Assembly: GCA_014729445.1 (NCBI GenBank)
Contig: WJJX01000083.1
Span: 1-20,926 of the forward strand
DNA: 20,926 bases
From: Candidatus Moraniibacteriota bacterium
GTDB lineage: Bacteria > Patescibacteriota > Minisyncoccia > CAIUEV01 > JAHKAQ01
Direction: 5' to 3'
The notes under the pieces were generated by a model. That model worked only from the letters and a program-made list of their open reading frames with translations. It was not told the DNA's origin and ran no database searches. The translations under genes were made by a program, and so were the position numbers. Shown one piece after another: positions 7,261 to 13,972 of this stretch; the first letter of the stretch is position 1; each line of letters opens with the position of its first letter.

Positions 7261-7297
7261 TTTCTTTTAAAGGTTTAAATTGACAGTTTAAAAGAAA
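7261..7297. repeat. Perfect 11-bp inverted repeat after uL5
   Basis: TTTCTTTTAAA (7261-7271) and TTTAAAAGAAA (7287-7297) are exact reverse complements separated by 15 bases. The repeat begins on the base after the uL5 stop. The stem would be AT-only apart from one C-G pair and is not followed by a T-tract, so it is a poor rho-independent terminator. The loop holds a consensus -35 box (7280-7285), so it could be an operator or an RNA hairpin in read-through transcripts. Confidence 0.75.
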
Positions 7298-7308
7298 GTA
7301 AGTATTAT
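7280..7308 (+). promoter_or_regulatory. Strong candidate promoter for the uS14-uL15 segment
   Basis: A perfect TTGACA at 7280-7285 is followed by exactly 17 bases and TATTAT at 7303-7308 (5 of 6). This is the best promoter match in the ribosomal cluster. Initiation near 7315 would give a leader of about 29 nt before the uS14 GTG at 7344. The -35 box lies within the loop of the 11-bp inverted repeat. Confidence 0.62.
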
Positions 7309-7343
7309 CTAATTTATTATATTTAATTAATTTAAAGTAAATT

Positions 7344-7529
7344 GTGGCCAGGAAAGCATTAATTGAAAAAGCGAATAAAAAACCCAAGTATTCCACCCGA
7401 AAAATCAGGAGATGTTTTTTATGCGGCAGAAATAGAAGTTATATTCGAAAATTCGGACTTTGCAGAATCTGTTTTAGGGAAAATGCTGAAAAAGGCAAAA
7501 TTCCAGGAGTGCAGAGATCTTCTTGGTAG
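7344..7529 (+). CDS. rpsN: Ribosomal protein uS14, zinc-binding type
   Basis: Small-subunit protein S14 of the 30S head, short zinc-containing form (61 residues). Cysteines at 24, 27, 40 and 43 make the CxxC-x12-CxxC site. The ending CRICFRENAEKGKIPGVQRSSW corresponds closely to the family's CRICFRELAxxGxIPGVxKASW. The start codon is GTG, giving the canonical MARKALIEKA. TTTAAAG lies at 7331-7337. A clear promoter stands just upstream, so uS14 probably heads a secondary transcript. The stop is TAG. Confidence 0.97.
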   Translation: MARKALIEKANKKPKYSTRKIRRCFLCGRNRSYIRKFGLCRICFRENAEKGKIPGVQRSSW

Positions 7530-7557
7530 ATTTATTTTTTAAATAAGTGTTATTTAT

Positions 7558-7944
7558 ATGGATACAATAGGCGATATGTTAACAAGGATCAGGAATGCGG
7601 TTCAAAGAAATCATGATAAGGTCGGGATGCCATACTCCAATCTTAAGCATGATATTGCCAAAGTTTTAAAGAAAGAAGGATATATTAAGGATTTTAAAAA
7701 GGTGCAGGCAGACCGTAAAAGTAATCTGCTCATTGAATTTTTGTATGAGAGCGAAAATCCCAGAATTAATTCGATAAAAAGAGTGTCCAAACCGGGCTGC
7801 AGAATCTATAAAGGATATAATGAAATCGGGTCGGTTTTAAACGGTTATGGAATAGCGATCGTTTCGACTTCAAAAGGGGTTGTTACTGACAAGGAAGCGA
7901 GAAAGTTGAAAATAGGAGGGGAGATTTTGTGTGAAATTGATTAA
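7558..7944 (+). CDS. rpsH: Ribosomal protein uS8
   Basis: Small-subunit protein S8, a primary binder of 16S rRNA helix 21 and, in E. coli, the spc operon autorepressor. The 128-residue product begins MDTIGDMLTRIRNAVQRNHDKVGMPYSNLKHDIAKVLKKEGYI, and the C-terminal half has SKPGCRIY and GYGIAIVSTSKGVVTDKEARKLKIGGEILCEI, matching the family's GxGxxIlSTSxGvmtdxeARxxxxGGExLCxV. It follows uS14 by 28 bp. Whether S8 autoregulation operates here cannot be told. Confidence 0.97.
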   Translation: MDTIGDMLTRIRNAVQRNHDKVGMPYSNLKHDIAKVLKKEGYIKDFKKVQADRKSNLLIEFLYESENPRINSIKRVSKPGCRIYKGYNEIGSVLNGYGIAIVSTSKGVVTDKEARKLKIGGEILCEID

Positions 7945-7987
7945 ATTAATTACTTAAATATAGTTTAAATTATTATTTTGTATAGAT

Positions 7988-8536
7988 ATGTCGCGAATCG
8001 GAAAGGAGCCAATTAAAATTCCTGACGGCGTAAGTATAACCGTAGAGGGAAATAGCATAAAGGCAAAAGGGTCCAAAGGTGAGCTTAGTTTGGCTGTTCA
8101 TCCAAACTTAGAGGTAAAGTTTGAAGATGATAAGATTACGATTTTACCCCAAAACAAAGAGGACGATGAACAAAGAGCTCTCTGGGGGACTTATAGAGTG
8201 TTGGTCAATAACATTATAACAGGAGTTTCCAAAGGCTATACCAAAGAGCTTGAAGTCAACGGCACCGGCTACAGAGTTTCGGTTTCAGGAAGGAAATTAG
8301 TTCTTGGAGTGGGTTTTTCGCATCCGGTGGAAATAGAGCCGCCTGAGGATATAACTTTCACCGTTGAGGAAAACAAGATCTCGGTTTCCGGGATTGACAA
8401 ACAAAAGGTCGGAGAGTGGGCCTCCAGAGTGAGGGCGGTTAGAAAAGTGGAACCCTATAAAGGAAAGGGTATTAAATATGTGGATGAATATGTGAAAAGA
8501 AAAGTGGGCAAAAAAGCCGTTGGAGAAAGTGCTTAA
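7988..8536 (+). CDS. rplF: Ribosomal protein uL6
   Basis: Large-subunit protein L6 near the sarcin-ricin loop. It has two copies of the L6 fold in 182 residues, which is normal. The opening is MSRIGKEPIKIPDGVSITVEG and the first domain contains KGSKGELSL. The second domain includes KGYTKELEVNGTGYRV and the family C-terminal signature PYKGKGIKYVDEYVKRKVGK. A 43-bp AT-rich spacer separates it from uS8. Confidence 0.97.
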   Translation: MSRIGKEPIKIPDGVSITVEGNSIKAKGSKGELSLAVHPNLEVKFEDDKITILPQNKEDDEQRALWGTYRVLVNNIITGVSKGYTKELEVNGTGYRVSVSGRKLVLGVGFSHPVEIEPPEDITFTVEENKISVSGIDKQKVGEWASRVRAVRKVEPYKGKGIKYVDEYVKRKVGKKAVGESA

Positions 8537-8557
8537 GGATTAAATAATCAGCAAACA

Positions 8558-8899
8558 ATGAAAAAAGTCAATCGAAACATCATAAGAAAGAGAAGAAAAA
8601 GAAGAATAAGAGTTAAGGGAAACAGTAAAATTCCAAGGCTTAATGTTTTTAGAAGCAATAAAAGTGTTTATCTTCAGTTGATCGACGATGAAGCCGGAAA
8701 GACAATAATCGGGCTTTTAAGTGACAGAAAAAAGGATAAAACATTCCAAGCCTTTGAGGCTGGAAAAAAATTAGGCAAAGCGGCGGTTGAAAAAAAGATT
8801 AAAAGAGCCGTTTTTGACAGAAACGGCTATAAATTCCACGGAAGGATAAAAGCCGTATTGGAAGGAGCCAGTGAAGCGGGCCTAAATTTCAAGAAATAA
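8558..8899 (+). CDS. rplR: Ribosomal protein uL18
   Basis: Large-subunit protein L18, which binds 5S rRNA with uL5. It is 113 residues. The basic N-terminus (KKVNRNIIRKRRKRRIRVKG) is followed by PRLNVFRSNKSVYLQLIDDEAGKTIIGLLS, then AFEAGKKLGKAAVEKKIKRAVFDRNGYKFHGRIKAVLEGASEAGLNF, corresponding to the family ending FDRgGYxYHGRVkALAdaAREaGLxF. It lies 21 bp after uL6 and 10 bp before uS5. Confidence 0.97.
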   Translation: MKKVNRNIIRKRRKRRIRVKGNSKIPRLNVFRSNKSVYLQLIDDEAGKTIIGLLSDRKKDKTFQAFEAGKKLGKAAVEKKIKRAVFDRNGYKFHGRIKAVLEGASEAGLNFKK

Positions 8900-8909
8900 T
8901 TTTGATTTT

Positions 8910-9467
8910 ATGAAAAAAAGAAGAGGTAAAAAAGTAAAAAGCGAGTTTGATCAAAAGTTGATTGATCTTGCAAGAGTCACTCGGGTGGTTCGAGGGGGGA
9001 GAAGGTTTAGATTTAGAGCTACTGTGGCTATTGGCAATAAAAAAGGGAAAGTGGGGATTGGAATCGCAAAAGGTGGAGATGTGAGCGACGCGATGTCAAA
9101 AGCCTTCAATAAGGCTAAAAAAGCATTGTTAGAAGTTCCGATTTGGGAAGGAACTATTCCTCACAAAGCGATAGGTAAGTTTAAGAGTTCCCAAGTTGTT
9201 CTTAAACCAGCCAAGAAAGGTAAAGGAATCGTTGTAGGAGGTTCGGTTAGACAAATTGTCGATCTGGCCGGTTTTAAGGATTTATCAGCCAAAATATTGG
9301 GTAAGGGTAGCAAGGTTAATAACGCGTTGGCCGCTTTGGAAGCTTTAAATTCCATCAAAGCCCTTAAGGAGAAGAAGGAAATTAAAACCAGTCAAAAAAA
9401 TGGGACAAAGCCAGAAACCGATAAAAGCGATAAAAAGAAAGCCAAGGTCGTTAAAAAAGCTAAGTAA
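8910..9467 (+). CDS. rpsE: Ribosomal protein uS5
   Basis: Small-subunit protein S5, involved in decoding fidelity and mRNA unwinding at the entry channel. In 185 residues it shows the S5 N-terminal domain (LIDLARVTRVVRGGRRFRFRATVAIGNKKGKVGIGIAKGGDVSDAMSKAFNKAKK) and the C-terminal domain (VVLKPAKKGKGIVVGGSVRQIVDLAGFKDLSAKILGKGSKVNNALAALEAL). The last ~30 residues are a Lys/Asp/Thr-rich tail. uL30, which follows uS5 in most bacteria, is absent: uL15 begins 6 bp after the stop. Confidence 0.97.
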   Translation: MKKRRGKKVKSEFDQKLIDLARVTRVVRGGRRFRFRATVAIGNKKGKVGIGIAKGGDVSDAMSKAFNKAKKALLEVPIWEGTIPHKAIGKFKSSQVVLKPAKKGKGIVVGGSVRQIVDLAGFKDLSAKILGKGSKVNNALAALEALNSIKALKEKKEIKTSQKNGTKPETDKSDKKKAKVVKKAK

Positions 9468-9473
9468 AAAATC

Positions 9474-9992
9474 ATGCAAATTCACCAATTAAAACCCGAT
9501 AACAAGTCAAAAAGCCGAAAGAGAGTCGGCAGGGGAGGGAAAAGAGGCACCTACAGCGGAAAAGGAATGAAAGGGCAGAATTCCAGATCAGGCACCGGAG
9601 GAACTCATATCGTTGAAAAAGGAAGAACTTCCTGGGTTAAAAGATTTCCCAAGCTTGGAGGTTTTAATTCCGTTTTTCTTCCCAACATAGTTGTCAAAAC
9701 AAGTCTTTTGGAAAAGAATTATAAAAGCGGTGAAACGGTTAATTTAAAAAGCTTATTGGAAAAGAAACTGATATCAAAGCCCAAGAAAGGCCAATCGAAA
9801 AAAATTCAGAGGGTGAAAATTTTATATGACGGCAAAATAAGCAAAGAATTAAATATTTCCGGATGTTTAATTTCTCAAAAAGCCAAAAATCTTATAGAAA
9901 AAGCCGGCGGCAAAATCGAATTAAGCCCTGAAACAAAAGGAACAAGCCGGATCCAAAAAAGTGATAAAAAGGCAAAAACAGGCCAAGAGTAA
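9474..9992 (+). CDS. rplO: Ribosomal protein uL15
   Basis: Large-subunit protein L15, a late assembly protein. The 172-residue product begins MQIHQLKPDNKSKSRKRVGRGGKRGTYSGKGMKGQNSRSG, the glycine-rich RNA-binding extension typical of the family, then KRFPKLGGFNSVF. The C-terminal fold (VNLKSLLEKKLI, VKILYDGKISKELNISG, AKNLIEKAGGKIEL) is present, followed by a ~20-residue charged tail. It is the last gene of the cluster. The usual next gene, secY, is not found; the next gene runs in the opposite direction, with only 7 bp between the stop codons and no visible terminator. Confidence 0.96.
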   Translation: MQIHQLKPDNKSKSRKRVGRGGKRGTYSGKGMKGQNSRSGTGGTHIVEKGRTSWVKRFPKLGGFNSVFLPNIVVKTSLLEKNYKSGETVNLKSLLEKKLISKPKKGQSKKIQRVKILYDGKISKELNISGCLISQKAKNLIEKAGGKIELSPETKGTSRIQKSDKKAKTGQE

Positions 9993-9999
9993 TAATCCG

Positions 10000-10359
10000 T
10001 TATAGATTACAGTCTTTATAGAGTCTATCGTTATCCAGAGCCTCTTTGAAAGAATAAAAGTAAATCAGGTTATCTTTTTTGAATTTTGTCATATCGCATG
10101 TGATATCATAAAAATACTGGCTGTTTTTACTGGAGAAGTACTGGTAGTCCTGTTTGAAAGCTTCGGAGATTTCGGTTACGCCGCAGTCTATTTCGGAAGA
10201 ATCGATTTGGATCGAAGGATTAGAGTTTAGAGTATTGATTTTTTTATTATAAGCAATAATTATCCAAAGCTGAATTATAATAATCAAGCCAAAAATCAAG
10301 TAGTAGCTAAACACAAAAGATTTTATTTTAGGCCAAAAGACTTGATTTTTTTTCTCCAT
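10000..10359 (-). CDS. Single-span membrane protein with degenerate Ada-like cysteine domain
   Basis: A 119-residue protein of unproven function. A hydrophobic segment at residues ~17-36 predicts one membrane span with a short basic cytoplasmic N-terminus. The C-terminal part (about 74-119, QYFSSKNSQYFYDITCDMTK then IYFYSFKEALDN and KDC) resembles the small domain seen in many CPR membrane and secreted proteins, usually Y-x-x-S-K-x-S-x-x-Y-H-x-x-x-C...I-x-F-x-S-x-E-E-A-x-x-x-G-Y-x-P-C-x-x-C, related to the Ada zinc-binding domain. Here the histidine is replaced and the terminal CxxC is reduced to a single Cys (117); Cys88 and Cys59 remain. Metal binding is therefore doubtful. It is convergent with uL15 and divergent from bL27, in the place where secY is expected. 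The domain assignment is by eye. Confidence 0.65.
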   Translation of the reverse strand: MEKKNQVFWPKIKSFVFSYYLIFGLIIIIQLWIIIAYNKKINTLNSNPSIQIDSSEIDCGVTEISEAFKQDYQYFSSKNSQYFYDITCDMTKFKKDNLIYFYSFKEALDNDRLYKDCNL

Positions 10360-10375
10360 AGTATTAAGTTAAATT

Positions 10376-10405
10376 ATTATGGCGGTTTGGATTTAGTTTA
10401 GGCAA
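10376..10405 (-). promoter_or_regulatory. Possible promoter for the minus-strand membrane protein
   Basis: Reading the minus strand, TTGCCT (10405-10400) is followed after 18 bases by CATAAT (10381-10376), ending 16 bp before the ATG at 10359. The match is moderate and the 114-bp spacer 10360-10473 is AT-rich, so chance is a real alternative. Confidence 0.28.
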
Positions 10406-10473
10406 TCTATTATGGATAGCATAAAAATCATTAAATAAGTTTAAAATTTTTTTAAATTATTAATTAATTCCAT

Positions 10474-10782
10474 ATGGCGCATCGTAAAGCCGGCGGTTCA
10501 ACCAGATTAGGTCGCGATTCGATTTCCAAAAGGCTGGGGGTTAAAATTTTCGACGGTCAGGCTGTCAAAGCCGGGAATATCATAATAAGACAAAGAGGAA
10601 AAAAATTTAGAGCGGGTAAAAACGTTAAAAGAGGAAGCGACGATACTTTATACGCGGCTTCCAGCGGTTATATTAAATTTTTTAAAAAGAAAATCATCAA
10701 ATTTAATCGTAGATTGGAAAAGGCCAGTTATGTAAGCGTTTTAACCAGCCAGAAGGAATATAAGGAAACAGTGAAAAGGTAA
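10474..10782 (+). CDS. rpmA: Ribosomal protein bL27
   Basis: Large-subunit protein L27, whose N-terminus reaches the peptidyl-transferase centre. It begins directly with MAHRKAGGSTRLGRDSISKRLGVKIFDGQ, with no cleavable Firmicutes-type extension. The usual Asn of STRNGRDS is Leu here. AGNIIIRQRGKKFRAGKNVKRGSDDTLYA (about residues 33-61) covers the rest of the family signature. At 102 residues it is slightly long at the C-terminus. Its common partner uL21/bL21 (rplU) is not adjacent; the next gene is secD, 48 bp downstream on the same strand. Confidence 0.96.
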   Translation: MAHRKAGGSTRLGRDSISKRLGVKIFDGQAVKAGNIIIRQRGKKFRAGKNVKRGSDDTLYAASSGYIKFFKKKIIKFNRRLEKASYVSVLTSQKEYKETVKR

Positions 10783-10830
10783 TTTATTCGACCGCTGATT
10801 AATTGCCAAAACCGGTGTTGACTTTCAATT

Positions 10831-12543
10831 ATGAAACCAAAAATATTTACCATTTTATTAATACTAGCTCTATTCATATTAAGCGCTGCAATAGCTAGTC
10901 CGGCAATGCCGGATTTTAATGTTTTTAATAAAAATTTAGGAAAAATTCTTCGAGACCAGAAAATCAAATTAGGTCTTGATTTACAAGGAGGAGCGCATCT
11001 GGTTTATCGGGCCGATTTATCGAAAATAGACGAAGAGGACAAAGATCTTGCAACCGAAGCGGTTAGGGATGTTATCGAAAAAAGAGTCAACGCCTATGGA
11101 GTATCAGAGCCTCAGATAACCACAAACCGAACCGAAAAAGAATATAGAATAATTATCGATTTAGCCGGGATAGAAGACGTAAATAGAGCGATCGAAATGA
11201 TCGGTCAGACTCCGGTGCTTGATTTTCGAGAACCGAAAAACGAACAGGATTATCAATTGAGCGAAGAAGAGAAACAGGTCGCCATAGAAAAAAATCAGGC
11301 GATTAAAAAAAAGGCTGAGGAAGTTCTTGAAAAGGCCCTGATCGGGGAAAATTTCGAGGAGCTAGCCAAGGAGTATTCTGAGGATTTGAGCAATAAAGAC
11401 AATGGAGGAAGTTTGGGTTATGTCAAAAAAAGCACTTTACAGGAAAATTACGCCAAAGAATTTCAGGAAGTGCTTTTAAGGGATGATTTCGAGGTGGGAA
11501 CAATTTGGCCTGAATTAGTTCGAACCGATTTTGGCTATCATATAATCAAAAAAGAGGATGTCAGAGGAGAGGGAGAGGAAACGGAGATTAAATCAAGTCA
11601 TATTTTATTTAAGACCGTCAGTGAGGAAAAAAGACCCGAAACCGAGCTTTTTCCTTATAAAAGAACCGAGTTGGACGGTAAGTATTTAAAAAGGGCTCAG
11701 CTGGTATTTGATCAAAATACAGGCGAACCGATGGTTCAATTGGAATTTGACAGCAGAGGAACCGAATTATTTAAAGAAATCACCGAAAGAAATCTCGGTC
11801 AGCCGGTAGCCATTTATTTAGACGGCTTTCCAAGGACTCAGCCGGTGGTTCAAAATGTAATAACCAACGGAAAAGCAGTGATTAACGGAATCGGCAGTCA
11901 AGAAGAAGCCAAACAGCTGGCGATAGATCTGAATTCGGGGGCTTTACCGGTGCCGATAGAATTAATCAGTCAGGAGAATATCGGCGCCAGTTTAGGGCAG
12001 AAGTCTCTTGATAGGAGTTTGGAAGCCGGACTGTACGGTATTATCGCTTTGGTTATTTTTATGTTTATAGTTTATTTGTTTTTGGGTCTGGTCGCCGCTT
12101 TGGCTTTAGGTTTTTATGCGGTCCTAATGGTGGCTATCTTTAAATTAACCGGAATTACGCTGACCCTTTCCGGGATTGCCGGGTTTGTTTTGTCTCTTGG
12201 AATGGCGGTTGATGCCAATATCTTAATTTTTGAAAGAATTAAAGAGGAGTTGAAACAAAAAAGGTCTCTGGTCGAATCAATCGATAGCGGCTTCAGTAAA
12301 GCCTGGGTAACCATCCGTGACGGCAATTTATCCACCATAATTACCTGTGTTGTGTTAATTATGTTAGGCACGGGAGTGGTTAAAGGTTTTGCCACCACTT
12401 TATTTATCGGAGTTCTTTTAAGTATGTTTACGGCCGTTTTTATTACTCGAAATTTAATGGAATTTCTGGCGGATAAATTGGGTAATACGATAGTCTTTGG
12501 ATTGATTAAAAAAAATAAAAAGAAAAAAAGCAAGAAAAAATAA
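10831..12543 (+). CDS. secD: Protein translocase subunit SecD with inserted parvulin-like (PpiC) segment
   Basis: SecD is the RND-family partner of the Sec translocon that uses the proton gradient to finish protein export. Visible features: TM1 at residues 5-23, the LGLDLQGGAHLVY motif at 47-59, the first half of the P1 domain to ~135, its resumption at ~280-375 (GKYLKRAQLVFDQNTGEP, then INGIGSQEEAKQLAIDLNSGALPVP), and five C-terminal spans (~400-545) with the AVDANILIFERIKEE motif at 459-473. Between P1 halves, residues ~140-250 read like a parvulin rotamase: FEELAKEYSED, GGSLGYV (192-198) and FGYHIIK (234-240). The parvulin first strand, SSHILFKT (255-262), comes after rather than before these. 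Length is 570 residues. No secF follows; the next gene is an efflux adaptor. Confidence 0.93.
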   Translation: MKPKIFTILLILALFILSAAIASPAMPDFNVFNKNLGKILRDQKIKLGLDLQGGAHLVYRADLSKIDEEDKDLATEAVRDVIEKRVNAYGVSEPQITTNRTEKEYRIIIDLAGIEDVNRAIEMIGQTPVLDFREPKNEQDYQLSEEEKQVAIEKNQAIKKKAEEVLEKALIGENFEELAKEYSEDLSNKDNGGSLGYVKKSTLQENYAKEFQEVLLRDDFEVGTIWPELVRTDFGYHIIKKEDVRGEGEETEIKSSHILFKTVSEEKRPETELFPYKRTELDGKYLKRAQLVFDQNTGEPMVQLEFDSRGTELFKEITERNLGQPVAIYLDGFPRTQPVVQNVITNGKAVINGIGSQEEAKQLAIDLNSGALPVPIELISQENIGASLGQKSLDRSLEAGLYGIIALVIFMFIVYLFLGLVAALALGFYAVLMVAIFKLTGITLTLSGIAGFVLSLGMAVDANILIFERIKEELKQKRSLVESIDSGFSKAWVTIRDGNLSTIITCVVLIMLGTGVVKGFATTLFIGVLLSMFTAVFITRNLMEFLADKLGNTIVFGLIKKNKKKKSKKK

Positions 12544-12580
12544 ACTCAACTCATTGCAGGCCCTAATTGAAGGGGTATGA

Positions 12581-12609
12581 TTGACTAAAGAGCTCTTTTT
12601 TGATATAAA
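12581..12609 (+). promoter_or_regulatory. Candidate promoter for the adaptor-RND pair
   Basis: TTGACT (12581-12586), exactly 17 bases, then TATAAA (12604-12609); both boxes match consensus in 5 of 6 positions. Transcription would start near 12616, about 29 nt upstream of the adaptor ATG at 12645. It is located in the 101-bp gap after secD, so the efflux genes can be expressed independently of bL27-secD. Confidence 0.6.
12587..12598. repeat. 12-bp perfect palindrome in the promoter spacer
   Basis: AAAGAGCTCTTT at 12587-12598 is a perfect dyad lying entirely between the -35 and -10 boxes of the adaptor promoter. That is the classic position for a repressor operator in efflux operons. A run of T follows (12596-12601), so a very short terminator stem is an alternative reading, though four pairs around AGCT would be weak. 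No regulator gene is present in the window. Confidence 0.45.
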
Positions 12610-12644
12610 TTTTAAGTTAAAATTTTTTAGACATTATTTTTTAA

Positions 12645-13925
12645 ATGACAAAAAATCACAAGGACGATAATAAGAAAGACAGCCAAGAAAAAATCTTTCC
12701 CAAATCCCAAGAAAAGATTAAAAGCATAAGCAAGTTTAAATACCTTCTAATTATACTTGTTTTTTTTATTGGTTTTATTGTGCTTTCCTTAATCGGAAAG
12801 CACAAAGCGCCAGAACAAGAAGATGAGATTTTTGCAAAAAAAGTAAAGACAGTAACAATCGGCGGCGAGCAAACCAAAAAAGCGGTTTTGGAAAAATCAA
12901 TCAAAGTAGCCTCCGAAGACGAGACCCGGGTTTTTGCCGAATATTCCGGGAGAATCATTGAGGAAAATTTCGAAGTGGGAGACAAAGTTAAAAAAGGTCA
13001 GATACTGGCAAAATTCAGTCAAAACAAAAGCGACAACATCACTATTATCGATTTAGAAAAAGCCCGAGAAAATTTGGCTATCGCTGAAGAGAATTTGGAC
13101 GATGTGGAGGAGTCGACTGAAAAAAATTATAAAGTGGCTAAAAACAATGTCGAGTTGGCAAAAATTGCTTTGGATGAAGCCGAAACTTCGGGAGATGAAA
13201 ACGATATAAAAACCGCAGAGGAAAAACTGGAAAAAGCCGAAAGAAGCCGCGATGCGGCCGAAGCTTTGGGAGATCAGGAGATAGCCAGAGCCGAACAAGC
13301 TTTATTGGAGTCCCAAAAAGGTTTGGAGAAAGCGCGGGCCGGATATAGCAAAACAATTGTTAGAGCTCCGATAGACGGGTTGGTTATTCAAAAGTCAATC
13401 AATAAAAATTCCTATTTGAATCAAGGCGAACAAATAGCCTCGATCGGCAACTTAGATAATTTATTTTCCAGACTGGAATTATCCAGAGAGGAAATTAGAG
13501 GAATTCAGCCCGGAAGCGGTCTGGAAATTCAATGTCTGAACAACAACGGAAGCATTTTTTCGACCGTTACTGATATTTCGCCGATAGCTAAGTCGGATAA
13601 TTTAAGATATGAACTCAAAATCAAACATCCAAAAGACGCTTCCAATAATTGTATTGCCGTTAATCAGTTTGTAACAGCCAAACTGGAAATCCCAAATTAC
13701 GATTACAATAATTACTTTTTACCGATTACGGCCGTGAAACTGGGCCAACAAAGGAATATTGTTTATGTAATTGAGGATAACACTGCCAAAGTAAGAGAGG
13801 TGAAAATCGGCAAAGTGTTCGGCAATTACGTTGAAATTACAGAAGGTTTAGAGGCAAACGAAATAGTCGCGCTTAAGGGAAGCCGGAACCTGAAAGATCA
13901 GGATCCGGTGGAAATGGAAAATTAA
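12645..13925 (+). CDS. Periplasmic adaptor (membrane fusion protein) of an RND export system
   Basis: The 426-residue protein has a basic cytoplasmic N-terminus, one span at residues ~32-51, and then an HlyD/AcrA-type architecture. The first lipoyl half-motif is at ~97-124 (FAEYSGRIIEENFEVGDKVKKGQILAKF), a charged helical hairpin rich in Ala, Glu and Lys at ~135-235, and the second lipoyl half at ~237-268 (TIVRAPIDGLVIQKSINKNSYLNQGEQIASIG). A beta-barrel and membrane-proximal domain follow, ending with YFLPITAVKLGQQRNIVYVIEDN and EITEGLEANEIVALKG. Such adaptors dock on an RND pump, here the next gene 47 bp downstream. It is anchored by an uncleaved span rather than a lipoprotein Cys. The substrate cannot be deduced. 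Confidence 0.9.
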   Translation: MTKNHKDDNKKDSQEKIFPKSQEKIKSISKFKYLLIILVFFIGFIVLSLIGKHKAPEQEDEIFAKKVKTVTIGGEQTKKAVLEKSIKVASEDETRVFAEYSGRIIEENFEVGDKVKKGQILAKFSQNKSDNITIIDLEKARENLAIAEENLDDVEESTEKNYKVAKNNVELAKIALDEAETSGDENDIKTAEEKLEKAERSRDAAEALGDQEIARAEQALLESQKGLEKARAGYSKTIVRAPIDGLVIQKSINKNSYLNQGEQIASIGNLDNLFSRLELSREEIRGIQPGSGLEIQCLNNNGSIFSTVTDISPIAKSDNLRYELKIKHPKDASNNCIAVNQFVTAKLEIPNYDYNNYFLPITAVKLGQQRNIVYVIEDNTAKVREVKIGKVFGNYVEITEGLEANEIVALKGSRNLKDQDPVEMEN

Positions 13926-13972
13926 TATAGGCAGTCAGGATCTATTTAAAACGGTAAAAAAATAATACTTAG

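Noticed and set aside
10387..10413. TTGGAT...TATTAT as a promoter for bL27
   Set aside because: The spacing is only 15 bp and the -35 is weak; bL27 surely needs a promoter in this spacer but I cannot place it.
12561..12575. CCCT...AGGG hairpin after secD as a terminator
   Set aside because: Only four or five pairs and no T-run directly after it; the later T-run belongs to the promoter spacer.
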